Shown here: positions 1 through 7,964 of the stretch, piece after piece
Position numbering within the stretch: position 1 is the stretch's first letter
Layout of the letters: every line of letters begins with the position of its first letter
Source: Pleurotus djamor
Lineage: Eukaryota; Basidiomycota; Agaricomycetes; Agaricales; Pleurotaceae
DNA length: 14,204 nt
Direction: 5' to 3'
Assembly (NCBI GenBank): GCA_029747585.1
Contig: JAPEVF010001082.1
Span: 1-14,204 of the forward strand
Notes under the pieces: model-generated
Seen by the model: only the letters and a program-made list of their open reading frames with translations
What the model was told of the DNA's origin: nothing
Databases searched by the model: none
Position numbers and translations under genes: made by a program

Positions 1-240
1 TTACTATGAGTTTATAAATTTGATTTTTCAAGAACAGCTTTATTGAAGCTCACTTATATGGGGAATTATCCCCGATATTCCATTAGACAGCACAAAACAA
101 CCACAGATTTCTTACAGATATCTTGTAGAATAGTTTAGAATAGGTAATAGAAGTCACAGTTCATTGTAAGCACAGACAGACCTGTACAGATACCAGTCGG
201 AGGTACAGATGGCTTACAGATTTTCTGGTTTTCCTGATGC
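1..240. mobile_element. End of a TIR transposon copy cut by the window edge
   Basis: This AT-rich segment is the reverse complement of 517-756. The only difference seen is G at 74 versus the equivalent position 683. Its inner tip (229-240, TTTTCCTGATGC) is identical to the right tip of the 517-2337 element at 2326-2337, so 240/241 is read as a transposon end and the rest of the copy lies left of the window. The arm starts exactly at base 1, so the homology probably continues outside. It contains several TCTGT/ACAGA pentamers like those in the neighbouring element, and no coding frame of note. The superfamily was not identified. Confidence 0.6.
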
Positions 241-516
241 TTGCATTGATATTCTTCTTCGCCTATGACCTAACTCTTCTTCAACTAGTTCAACCACGTC
301 TCGCCTACCAATATTGCGTCGGCTATCCAGATCTTTGGTCACAGCGATCACGTCTACGAAGTAGACTCCCAAGTTGTACTTGACCAGAGGCTTGATGATG
401 GAGAAGATTTGCATGCCGTGCTGGAAGGCAACTACGCGCAGTATAGCGTCAAGTCGGCCCTTCTCCATCTCATGAGCATCGCCACCCCATCACTCGAGAG
501 TTCGAGTTTAATTGGT
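241..516 (-). pseudogene. Coding-like fragment trapped between inverted transposon ends
   Basis: The spacer is visibly richer in G+C than its AT-rich arms and reads as an open minus-strand frame. It begins at ATG 468 (MEKGRLDAILRVVAFQHG...), includes a hydrophobic stretch (YNLGVYFVDVIAV), and ends in a charged tail (EEELGHRRRR) just before the arm at 240. A second frame upstream (about 514-474, KLELSSDGVAMLM) would join it across a small frame change, so this may be a broken exon. No domain was recognised. It is on the same strand as the truncated gene at 2338-3181, so the two could be halves of one gene split by the 517-2337 element; this is untested. Confidence 0.4.
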
Positions 517-533
517 GCATCAGGAAAACCAGA
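517..533 (+). repeat. Left terminal inverted repeat of the 517-2337 element
   Basis: GCATCAGGAAAACCAGA matches the reverse complement of 2321-2337 at 16 of 17 bases and is identical to the reverse complement of 224-240. Confidence 0.6.
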
Positions 534-756
534 AAATCTGTAAGCCATCTGTACCTCCGACTGGTATCTGTACAGGTCTGTCTGTGCTTACAATGAACTG
601 TGACTTCTATTACCTATTCTAAACTATTCTACAAGATATCTGTAAGAAATCTGTGGTTGTTTTGTGCTGTCTAATGGAATATGGGGGATAATTCCCCATA
701 TAAGTGAGCTTCAATAAAGCTGTTCTTGAAAAATCAAATTTATAAACTCATAGTAA

Positions 757-1116
757 TAAAAGAAAGACATAAATTTCTTTTCAAAATATATTTTTATTAT
801 TGCTGATTGTATATATATAATTGAGAAAGAGATTTGAGGCAAGCTCAAAAGACAAGACACAAATAATGTCTGGAGCATGAATAATCAGAGAACATATATC
901 AATGGAGTTGCAAGTTTGAAGACAATCTCTATGGAGACTTTAATTGAAAAGTGAAAAGAAATGCTTCAAAAGCATAGCCAGTGGGAAGATTTGCAGCATA
1001 CAAGGGCATAAAGCACAGCTTGTATACAGCCTTGCAGGATCCAACAAATAGTTCTACAATTAATGATGGGAAAAGAGAAGAGGAAGAATCGCTTAATGAT
1101 TAGGGCAAAAGTAGAT
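757..1116. other. AT-rich non-coding interior of the element
   Basis: There is no reading frame of interest. The segment is AT-rich with a TATATATATA run near 810, and has a weak small inverted repeat near 983-1025 (ATACAAG...CTTGTAT). No promoter or RNA gene could be supported. Confidence 0.4.
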
Positions 1117-1184
1117 GCGTGGGAAAAATTCTAGTGAGGTGTCCGTCTCTATGCACGGACTGTTCACCTGAATTTTTCCCACGC
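1117..1184. repeat. 68 bp near-palindrome (hairpin), possible tiny MITE
   Basis: GCGTGGGAAAAATT (1117-1130) is perfectly complementary to 1171-1184. A second stem, GTCCGT (1141-1146) with ACGGAC (1155-1160), closes an 8-base loop, and the bases between the two stems pair partly. The structure could be a miniature inverted-repeat element or one end of a larger one. Confidence 0.6.
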
Positions 1185-1318
1185 CCCTATTTTGGGCCGC
1201 GAAATCGGTTCACATGACTATTGATGACGTGTACTCTCAGTTGAGAGTTTTTTTTTATACATCACATGATCTTTCCCANTGCCCCTATTTTGGGCCGCGA
1301 AATCGGTGCACATGACCG
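1172..1318 (+). repeat. Two direct copies of a 45 bp unit, 98 bp apart
   Basis: The segment TTTCCCAYGCCCCTATTTTG, continuing through GGGCCGCGAAATCGGT to CACATGAC, occurs at about 1174-1218 and again at about 1272-1317. The copies differ at a few positions, and an N at 1279 disturbs the register of the second. This GC-rich unit contrasts with the AT-rich element around it, which suggests a nested insertion. Confidence 0.7.
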
Positions 1319-1479
1319 TGGATCCCTCATGTTCGCTTTGCTATTTCTTCTTCTTTTCTTGTTCTTCTTCTATCCTCCACTTTTATCAGCTTTCCTACTA
1401 TATATTCAACTCAAGATATTCACCTCAAGTCATACCAAGATACTCTACATCGTCTCAACTCTTTCCTCACTAGCTTGAA

Positions 1480-1968
1480 GCTTAGGATGGGCTAGTGGAG
1501 CAGTTGGCCTCTAGAAGCCGGAGAGGCTATTTGGTTGAGTAAGACAAAGTGGAGGTTTAGCTAGGTGAGCCATATATTTGGGTATCTTTTCCCATCTCTT
1601 CCACCTTCATCTTTCTCTGCTTTGGCTGTGTTCAGTCAACTTCTTCTTGCTCTCCTCCCCACTCATTCTGCCTTGTTTCTTCTACAGCTCATTTGACTCT
1701 CCCTTTATGATTTTCCTTTAGCTTGTTGCCAGGATCCCTTTGCTTTGGTTTGTTTTCCACATTATACCCTCATTTCCTCGCTGTTCCCATATCTCCTTGA
1801 TCAATTCGCCTTGCTTTGATCTATTTTCACCATTCTACTAGCCCTCCAAATAGATAGTGAGATCCTCTTATTCCATGCCACCTTCAGCTAAGTACTTCTA
1901 GCCATACATTGATCCATCAGTCACTCTTGATTCCTCTTCCAGACGATCATCCTTCATTCTTAGTCACT
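1480..1968. other. Pyrimidine-rich non-coding stretch
   Basis: The plus strand is dominated by CT-rich words (TTCTTCTTGCTCTCC, CATCTTTCTCTGC) with no long open frame. Nothing further could be identified; it may be an untranslated or regulatory part of the element or older nested repeat DNA. Confidence 0.4.
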
Positions 1969-2337
1969 TTAACTATCTATGTAAATATTTGTGAAGTAGG
2001 TTTCTACATCTCCCCAGCTGCCATTTCTGCAAATATCAATTAACCTTATGGTAGAGATGAGTATGCTGCACTGTGTTTGAGCATCATCGATCATTTGAAT
2101 GTGTATAGTAATTGGGTGTAATTCAGCATTATATATTAAATACCATGGAGCGTTGAGTCTAAAATTAGGCTGTGGGTATCTAACCAGGTCTGTTAATATC
2201 CTGTCAACCCTCTGTATGAGACTATTCAGAAAAGTCACAGCAGATACCCAATCTGTCAGCCCTGTAACCCTGTGAGCCTCTGGCAGCTCTGTAATGGTCT
2301 GTGCAGAACTGCAAAGCTTATCTGTTTTTCCTGATGC
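1969..2337 (-). CDS. Unidentified open frame at the right end of the AT-rich element
   Basis: The minus strand stays open for about 123 codons from the element tip at 2337 to a stop at 1969, ending SWGDVETYFTNIYIDS. This is unusual for AT-rich DNA, where stops should be frequent, and the amino-acid make-up (LTDWVSAVTFLNSLIQRVDR, then WYLIYNAELHPITIHIQMID) looks protein-like. The frame stays open upstream to ATG 2463, but there it overlaps, in another frame, the more plausible end of the neighbouring truncated gene. The first 40 codons are therefore probably accidental. It may be a C-terminal piece of a transposon or captured gene. No family was recognised. Confidence 0.3.
   Translation of the reverse strand, partial: ASGKTDKLCSSAQTITELPEAHRVTGLTDWVSAVTFLNSLIQRVDRILTDLVRYPQPNFRLNAPWYLIYNAELHPITIHIQMIDDAQTQCSILISTIRLIDICRNGSWGDVETYFTNIYIDS
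2321..2337 (-). repeat. Right terminal inverted repeat of the 517-2337 element
   Basis: Read on the minus strand this is GCATCAGGAAAAACAGA, one mismatch from the 517-533 repeat. Further inward, a shared GCTTA and TCTG align with the 1-240 arm if a roughly 6 bp gap is allowed. Confidence 0.55.
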
Positions 2338-3181
2338 GCTGGTAGGGATATTGAGGTGGTTCAACGCCAGCGTGGGGACACTTTCCGAGGCAAGTGAATG
2401 TAGATTTGTGGGGGTCGTCAACACCATCGGGAATGAATGGATGACCCAGCACACGTCCATCACGTCCGTATTCAGCGTACTCTAGATTGCGGTTGGTGGC
2501 TTTCGCAGCAAGCTAGGATTATGGATACGCACTTTTCTCTTTGAATTTGCCTTTCCCATCATCTCCCGGACCATCCGCTGACGCTTCAGCTGGATCATCT
2601 CTGTCACTCTCATCATTATCCGAAGACTCAGAACATGGACGCGCTGAGCTCATTCTTTTGTTTTTTCGAGGTGCGCGGAGCGCTTTGCGCGACCTTTGCT
2701 GGCACCTCGAGACTCTCTTTTGCCATGGCTGCATGTGACCGCTTCCGGCGGGGTTTGGTGGTGGTGTTGGAGGCAGCAGGTGAGTCGGGAAGCTCCGGAT
2801 TGAGGACATCGTCTTGAGACGAATTCAGATGATGAAGAGTTGCTTGCACTGCTTTCAACGATTCCCGGGCTTGCTTGACGAGGTCGGTGCATTGGGGTTC
2901 AAGTGCTTCCACGGAAATGATCTTATTGACCTGTAATTCATGAGAATCAATGTCCTCCTATACAGGAGCCATACCATTAGAGTGTTCACGGGAAAGGAGA
3001 TAAAAGATGTGCTTACGAGGACTTCTCGAACAACTGACTCCCAATGTTCGTAGTCAGTTTTGTCAGCGACTGTTTCTGGCTGGCACTTGAGATGTAGAGC
3101 CAGAAGCGATATCCTCTCGTCAAAGGCATTGAGAAATTCCTTGAAGCACAGATCCCGTGGAATTGGTTGGTATGAAGACAT
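2338..3181 (-). pseudogene. Unknown host gene, frameshifted and truncated at a transposon end
   Basis: The inferred model has three exons. Exon 1 (3181-3017) starts MSSYQPIPRDLCFKEFLNAF and encodes 55 residues. An 86 nt intron (3016-2931, GTAAGC...TTACAG) leads to exon 2, which starts VNKIISVEALEPQCTDLVKQ, then has a Ser/Pro/Lys/Arg-rich basic part (KPRRKRSH). That frame stops at 2628 (ELSASMF). One base fewer in the AAAAAA run near 2660 would continue it into an acidic frame (SESSDNDESDRDDPAEASAD). That frame splices through a 51 nt intron (GTGCGT...ATCTAG) into YAEYGRDGRVLGHPFIPDGV...VEPPQYPYQ, which ends at the 2337/2338 boundary. The N-terminus is helical, the middle basic then acidic, as in nuclear proteins. 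No domain was recognised. Confidence 0.5.
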
Positions 3182-3654
3182 GCTCGGAAGGCTGCAGGAA
3201 GGGACTCGTGCGATGGGTAGGTGGACGCCGATTTTGGCGCTCGTCGGAATTTACATAATAAGTAGTGCAAAAAGTGTATTGCATAAGAGTGTTTCTCCGT
3301 TACTCTGTGATGATCAGACTTGAGATCTTGAGAGCAAACTGCAACGCGTCGACGACGGAGAACAAGCGGAGGAGGAGGAGCACAGAAATCGTCGGCAAAT
3401 ATTTCAATCTTGGGCCAAGGGAGTATCCCCATTTAGAACGATCGATCGATCCAGGGTCCAGTCGACCAGGGCCCAGACCTCACAGAAATTGCATGTTCAG
3501 TTCTTCTCCTCGTCGTCCACCACGTTCCCCAGCCCATATACAACAGTGACGACGCTGAAATATTCTGCGTTCAACGAACTTGAGACTACGACGCATCCTC
3601 GAATGCGATTTATCAACCACCTCTTTGTCAACGCCATGGACGAGCTCAGGCCAA
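3182..3654. other. Upstream region of the truncated gene; no supported gene
   Basis: Short frames occur on both strands but none has convincing protein character. It should contain the promoter of the minus-strand gene starting at 3181. A short GATC-type run (CGATCGATCGATCC) lies near 3441. Confidence 0.35.
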
Positions 3655-3880
3655 GCTCAGGCATCGTGTAAAATGTCGAGCGACCCATATGACGAGATGT
3701 ATGCGCTGGCTTAGCCTTCTACCTCTCAATTTCCAGCGTCGTGAGCTCGATATTGAGAAACAACGTTGTGAGTCTCGTTTCTCATTCCTTGTTCTGAAAT
3801 GTTCTGACGGTTTTTATATGTCAGTTTGTCACTTTCGACAGGGATAGAGTCGACCTATGAACGACCTATCAAACCCGATT
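3655..3880 (+). repeat. Diverged duplicated segment, copy A (partner at 7965-8140)
   Basis: Shared landmarks occur in the same order in both copies: an exact GCTCAGGCATCGT (3655-3667), a CTCAA stretch, an identical GTGAGTCT (3768-3775) like an intron donor, a T-rich tract, ACTTTCGACAGGG (ACTTTTGATAGGG in copy B), and CTATCAAACCCG (CTTATCACACCCG in B). A minus-free reading with an intron of about 73 nt (3768-3840) joins QRRELDIEKQR to WIESTYERPIKPDCATPQ, suggesting a gene remnant. Copy B encodes LRLKNLLLNDN then GYARTLRVLSHPAA in the equivalent place. The product is unknown; the copies are too diverged for a recent duplication. Confidence 0.5.
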
Positions 3881-4032
3881 GCGCTACTCCGCAAACTCTC
3901 AACACGTTCTCCTCTTGAAACCTAGCATCGTCTCGACGGCTTTGCTTCAGTCGGTGTGGCCTACGGGTGACACATGGGAAAGCTTTCCAGGCCGGACGCT
4001 GGTTGAATAACCAATGCAAAGCGCGGGCTAGA

Positions 4033-4095
4033 CGAAGAAGAGAGGAAGGGGGAGGGAAGCTGGTACATAGAGAGGAAGGGAAAGGGAAAGCGACA
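4033..4095 (+). repeat. Purine-rich low-complexity tract
   Basis: GAAGAAGAGAGGAAGGGGGA and the following GGAAGGGAAAGGGAAAG form a G/A-rich stretch with no gene assigned. Confidence 0.7.
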
Positions 4096-4229
4096 CCTCC
4101 AAATCCAGAGTCGAACCACGGCCACGGACTTTATTGCAGTCGACTACCCACGCGCACGTACGGCTCAGGTGAAGGAAGCAAGAAGCAAGACCCAGAAAAG
4201 GAGTACGAAGAAGACAGACGTTTCACCTA

Positions 4230-4563
4230 ATGTCGCTCAAGCCTCAAGACGTCTACATCACCAACTCGAGTCTCCGTGTACCAAATCCTAAATATCAATG
4301 CCGGATCTTCGACGAACATTCTCTGTTCTCCCCCATCAATCCACCGCTGTCAACTCTACTTCGTAGACCCCAACGGCAACCTCGGAACGTCCTCGCTTTG
4401 TCACTATCATATCCTGGGTGGACGCTGAAGAGGACGAAGTGCAGAGCAGGATGGACATCATAGTTGACATCACTTTGGTGAGCGACCTTCCACCCTGTCC
4501 TGCTATTGTTCTGAATGACTTTGGTCGCAGGTTTCCCTTACTGCCCGCCCGACGCGCACATGA
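4230..4563 (+). pseudogene. Possible small gene or remnant, unknown product
   Basis: From ATG 4230 the frame reads MSLKPQDVYITNSSLR. A possible 89 nt intron (4278-4366, GTACCA...CGTAG) leads in phase to an exon reading PRFVTIISWVDAEEDEVQSR then MDIIVDITL. That exon ends at a good donor (4478 GTGAGC). A 53 nt intron to 4530 (GTCGCAG, with a CTGAATGAC branch-like site) leads to ten more codons and a stop at 4561-4563. The middle exon has clear protein character, but the first intron donor is weak and the tail is poor. It could equally be a decayed exon of a larger gene. No family was recognised. Confidence 0.27.
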
Positions 4564-4837
4564 TAACGCCCAACTTCGTATACCTACGAAGCCAAAACCT
4601 ACGACAAACCAAGGCAGACGTAGCTGGATCGCTGCCGCTCAGGTTAACCCAGCTTCACGTTGCGTATTATCTTCAACGCGCTTGATGATCGACCTGGTGG
4701 CTCGAAGGCTATCATCGCGTCATCTAATACCTTCATCCATGCATGGATCACGCGCTAGCCGTGGTCNTTTTTTCGTCGCGCGGGTTGGAAAGCTGTTGAA
4801 ATGTTGGGCTGTCGACTCATGGGATTAACCAAATGTC

Positions 4838-4980
4838 GAATGACGAAGAAGCAAAGGATAGAGAAGGCGGTCACTGGAGGAGTGGTAAAGAAGGAGGAGA
4901 TGAAGGAGACGAAGAAGCAGACGAAGAAACAGACGAAGAAGAGGAGGACGGAAGAAGAAGAACAACCGGATGTCCGCTGA
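4838..4980 (+). repeat. Purine-rich GAA/GAC tract
   Basis: The strand is almost free of T, made of GAAGAAG, GACGAAGAAGCAGACGAAG and GAAGAGGAGG words. In one frame it encodes an acidic run (DEGDEEADEETDEEEEDG). A similar tract followed by the same ACCGGAT word lies at 8222-8330, which hints at shared ancestry. Confidence 0.6.
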
Positions 4981-5112
4981 ACTGGGAGGAAGCTAACGAA
5001 TCCTCCAGCCGCCCAATCTGAACCTCTCCTCCAAGTCATCTCATAGCGGCGACGAATGGTGGATAGCGCGAATCGTGGGGTTATTGACCCTTTGACCCAA
5101 AGTCCACCTTCA

Positions 5113-5292
5113 TCATCCAAAACGTCCACCGTCGACTCTAGTCTTCATCCCTGGCTCTAAATCCACGGAGATCTTTTTCTTCCTCACCCACCACACCACA
5201 GCGCGAACTCTGCCGTCCGCCGCGTAGACGTCTTTCTCCATGGGCTTGGGGGCGATTGTTCGTTCTCGGTGGTGCTTGCAGTCATATCGGTG
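5113..5292 (-). pseudogene. Coding-like minus-strand fragment, unknown
   Basis: The minus strand is open for about 60 codons with protein-like content (APKPMEKDVYAADGRVRAVV then WWVRKKKISVDLEPG) and a stop at 5113-5115. The first ATG in frame is internal, so any real gene would need an upstream exon. No domain was recognised and support is only the look of the translation. Confidence 0.2.
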
Positions 5293-5374
5293 CAATATGT
5301 TCCGGTTGGGATGTCCGATTCAACGTCCCTGAGACATGGGACATATCCTCAAATAGGATTTCGTAGCTTTGGTT

Positions 5375-5517
5375 TGCGGCATCATGACATAGGTCGATAC
5401 CTCGGGTTCAACGCCGCCCGCCTCTACTGCACGTTTCGGCGCTAGTTAGCTGTGTAAATTCTAGCAATGGACAACGACATCTTCATTGTGGCAGCAGCGT
5501 GATGCGGCATCATGACA
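5375..5517 (+). repeat. Direct repeat of 15 bp, 128 bp apart
   Basis: TGCGGCATCATGACA occurs at 5375-5389 and 5503-5517. Flanking sequences differ. It could be a duplicated site or chance; no function is assigned. Confidence 0.5.
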
Positions 5518-5559
5518 CACAGACCAGAGGATCGTCTCAGCGGGAGCCCACACGGATGA

Positions 5560-5766
5560 CACACGGTTCTAATTACCTACAACGATGACACCACAACGTT
5601 TGTCACGGATGTATCTTGGCTCGTGTTGAGGGATGCATCGGAGGGGTTCCCAGAGATGATCACTGCCGAGAGTGGGTTCGACGCTACTATTTTCCTCGCT
5701 ACGTTCGTGAATGCGCTCAAAAGAGGCTGTCTTATATTGGTCTTATACATCTCCTGTACATTCTGA
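5560..5766 (+). pseudogene. Likely exon of an unrecognised gene
   Basis: After a TGA at 5557-5559 the plus strand is open for 68 codons to TGA at 5764-5766. It reads TVLITYNDDTTTFVTDVSWL, then VLRDASEGFPEMITAESGFD and ATIFLATFVNALKRG. There is no start codon near its beginning, so it would be an internal or C-terminal exon. The mix of acidic, aromatic and hydrophobic residues looks like a folded protein. No acceptor site was firmly located, and neighbouring sequence on either side does not extend it. It may be the remains of a gene interrupted by repeats. Confidence 0.3.
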
Positions 5767-5822
5767 ATTACGAACGGTTAGAAAAATGTTAAATCTTAGT
5801 ACATATAAGTAAGAGTCGTATA

Positions 5823-7386
5823 CTAGGAATGGGATGATCGAGCCCAGGGAGAGATGGACGTCGGAGCTACATACAGTCCATCCAACGCAACCCCGAATTT
5901 AGCTAAACGAGACAGATTCTTCTCGTAATTCGCGGATGTAGATATAGTTTTGAGAGGGATACCGAGATCACGTCGTTGTATCAGGACCTTCTCAAGCATA
6001 TTGACATTGTTCGGAGTGAAGAAGTGACAGCTGAGGGACTGGAGTTTGGGAAGGGGCGGGAGGGAGCCGGAGCTTGCATTGCGTCTCTGATTTGAGTAGC
6101 TTCCGAAGTGCGTCCGTAAGGTTGGCATCGCTCCTTGCGTCCATCAATAGCCTCAGGTGCTTAAGATGAGCGAAACGATGGAAAATGACGTCCATGAATC
6201 TGGTGTAGTGATTGACTTCGAAGGTGACTGAGGTGAACATTTCGGTGGGAAACATATCAAAGACGGGGTTGAGGCGGGTCATTTGCACTTTGTTATTTTT
6301 GGGAAAGATGAATTGGCGCTTCCCATTATCTTCCTTTGAAAGGAACGCGATGCCGAAAGTATCCTGGACAACACATAGCTGGAGGTTGAGTGCGTCGATA
6401 CATGGCGGGCCCATGCTTTTGTAGAGTTGAGCTGAAAGCCAACAAATATCAGGGAGGTCTGTACCCTCCGCCGCCCAGTCTGAAAAGGTTACCAAGACGG
6501 ATGCTGAGGTGGGTAATTCGAGAGAGTCAAAACACCGAGCTGAACCCGAATTTCTGAGGTTGACAGACAGTTTCTTGAGGTTCGGGAGGACGACGGGGAG
6601 GGTTGGTGGAGCGGCGCTGTCCTTGGCTAGTCCAAAAACGCAAGCAACCTCGATTGCTGGCATTTGTTCGAGAGCACGGATGAGAGAAGACACTGGGGTG
6701 TAATCGCAAAGGATGTTAACATGAGTTAGACTGGAAAGGCATGGCAGTTGGGCGGGGATCGGCAAGGAATCGAGGTTCAGCCACTTGAGCTTAGGGAGCC
6801 GAGTCCAATTCCCCAGGCTCGAAAATTTATGTGAGCCAGGTACAAGTGAGCCCGAACCGCGCATGGAGAGCTTCTCGAGGAAAGGGTATTCCAAGGGACC
6901 GGGATTGACGGTAAAAAGCCGAACCAGGGAGTCGAACCCGTCGGCCTGGATGTCCAGGGTGCGAATACAGCGGTTCGATGGACTCAAGATTTGTGTAACG
7001 TTCGACCAGAATGCAGCGTCAGTGTCCCATTTGGGAAATGGGAGGTGGCATTTTACGTCGAGAGGTACTGATTTTGCTCGCTGGAGTGAGAGTTCAAGCC
7101 AATCAAGCGCAGCGCGATTCATATTGCTGTACAAGGTGATCCTCGTCCATAGCTGCGGCGTATTCAAAGCGACCCTCCTCCAATGGGTGCATACTTGGTG
7201 GATGCGTAACCGAGATTTGGCTTGACATTGAGCGAATATGAGTGATAGGATCTCGTCAGGGAGATGAGAAATGGCAGAGTGGGTGTTCCTGCGAGTTTTC
7301 GTAGCCCGGATGGCCGCCTCGAGGAGTGCAAGTTCCTTATCATCAAGCTCTTGGGCAGCGATATTTGTGAGGACTCGCGTCCGCGT
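5823..7386 (-). CDS. F-box / leucine-rich-repeat-like protein, one frameshift
   Basis: F-box proteins recruit substrates to SCF ubiquitin ligases through Skp1. The minus strand is open from 7386 to 5992. A short charged helix (ELDDKELALLEAAIRATKTR) precedes the F-box (AISHLPDEILSLIFAQC...QVCTHWRRVALNTPQLW, about 7275-7145). Irregular leucine-rich segments follow (LPKLKWLNLDSLPIPAQLPC, LPNLKKLSVNL, LKHLRLLMDA). This is the layout of mushroom F-box families. The frame stops at 5992, but a neighbouring frame carries on with SLPPLPKLQSLSCHFFTPN to a natural-looking end at 5823, so one indel lies near 6060-6125. There is no ATG in the F-box frame. A preceding exon is implied: ATG 7541 followed by an intron starting at a GTACCG donor could supply it, with acceptor uncertain. 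It is either a recent pseudogene or a sequence error. Confidence 0.75.
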
Positions 7387-7964
7387 CTAAGGCCCCTTTC
7401 AGCAATTTCGGTTGAGAATGCTAGAAGTTGCAACACGGTACCATTATTTCCTGTCAGGGTATTCAAGTTTGATTCTAGTAACGTCGTGGTAGCGTTGAAC
7501 TTGAAGCATTGGCCATTGGCCAAGCATTGGCAATGGTCCACGGTCCACGCGTCGTCCCATTTAGATCACGTGAGTGCGGATCACGTTCAATCCCTGCAGT
7601 GGTCCCGTAAGCTTTGTATTTCTTGAACTCTCCGAGCTGTGAGTCTTGCGTAGCTCTGTCGTACTCCAGCTAGCCTCCAACCGAGGCCTTGGACACCAGA
7701 TGGTACGTTCCAAACGGTTATCTTACCAATATCATTTGCTCATGCATTCCCTTCTCTCAGCCTTTTGGCGATAACATTGGTCCTTGCTCTTTCACTCGCT
7801 GTCTGCGACGTTCCACAGCCCATGTAAAACACCGCGAACGCGTTGAATGCAGAGGTACATGCGAACATGAGCCTCTGACGTGCGCTAAATGCCTACACAA
7901 CATCTTGACTACCGCTCGGATGCTGAGAATATCTTCGACTCCGTCTTTCCGTATACAAGACATT
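7387..7964. other. 5' region of the F-box gene; first exon not resolved
   Basis: On the minus strand an ATG at 7541 opens a short frame (MDHCQCLANGQCFKFNATTT), followed by GTACCG...CTCAAC...CCTTAG. This resembles an intron of about 55 nt, but it joins the F-box frame out of phase; a later acceptor (GCGAG) would be in phase but is weak. GGCCAATG/CCATTGGC words near 7511-7536 make a small inverted repeat. Plus-strand frames here are not convincing. Confidence 0.35.

Larger units (their letters stand above)
1..756. repeat. Long inverted repeat, 240 bp arms around a 276 bp spacer
   Basis: Position i pairs with 757-i over the whole range 1-240 with one substitution and no indel. A transcript crossing the region would fold into a roughly 240 bp hairpin with the 241-516 spacer as loop. 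The near identity means recent duplication or gene conversion. The outer limit is set by the window start, so true arm length is unknown. Confidence 0.95.
517..2337. mobile_element. AT-rich 1.8 kb TIR transposon of unknown family
   Basis: The ends are inverted copies of each other: the first 17 bases from 517 and the last 17 read back from 2337 match at 16 positions (GCATCAGGAAAAMCAGA). Beyond this, similarity fades into regions rich in TCTGT/ACAGA. The left 240 bp also occurs inverted at 1-240. Composition changes at 516/517 and 2337/2338, where flanking coding-like sequence stops. No transposase was recognised, so it looks non-autonomous. It may hold nested smaller repeats (1117-1318) and a minus-strand reading frame near its right end. 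No convincing target duplication was seen; TGGT occurs on both flanks, 2 bp out of register on the right. Confidence 0.55.

Noticed and set aside
1266..1478. 70-codon plus-strand frame ending in Leu/Phe-rich sequence
   Set aside because: It is produced by a TTCTTCTTC pyrimidine run and spans the N at 1279; it looks non-coding.
1488..1540. A-box-like TGGAGCAGTTGG followed by GGTTGAGT, suggesting a SINE
   Set aside because: The B-box match is poor and there is no A tail or target duplication.
2294..2485. Plus-strand frame crossing the 2337 element boundary
   Set aside because: It crosses from transposon to the antisense of a host exon, so it is a junction artefact.
4105..4125. tRNA B-box-like GGTTCGACTC on the minus strand
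   Set aside because: The flanking bases do not form a T-arm stem and no acceptor or anticodon stem could be drawn. GGTTCGAACC words in the hAT ends are subterminal repeats for the same reason.
4574..4591. loxP-like palindrome CTTCGTATACCTACGAAG
   Set aside because: The arms are only 7 bp, the spacer is 4 bp rather than 8, and no recombinase gene is nearby. It is a chance partial match.
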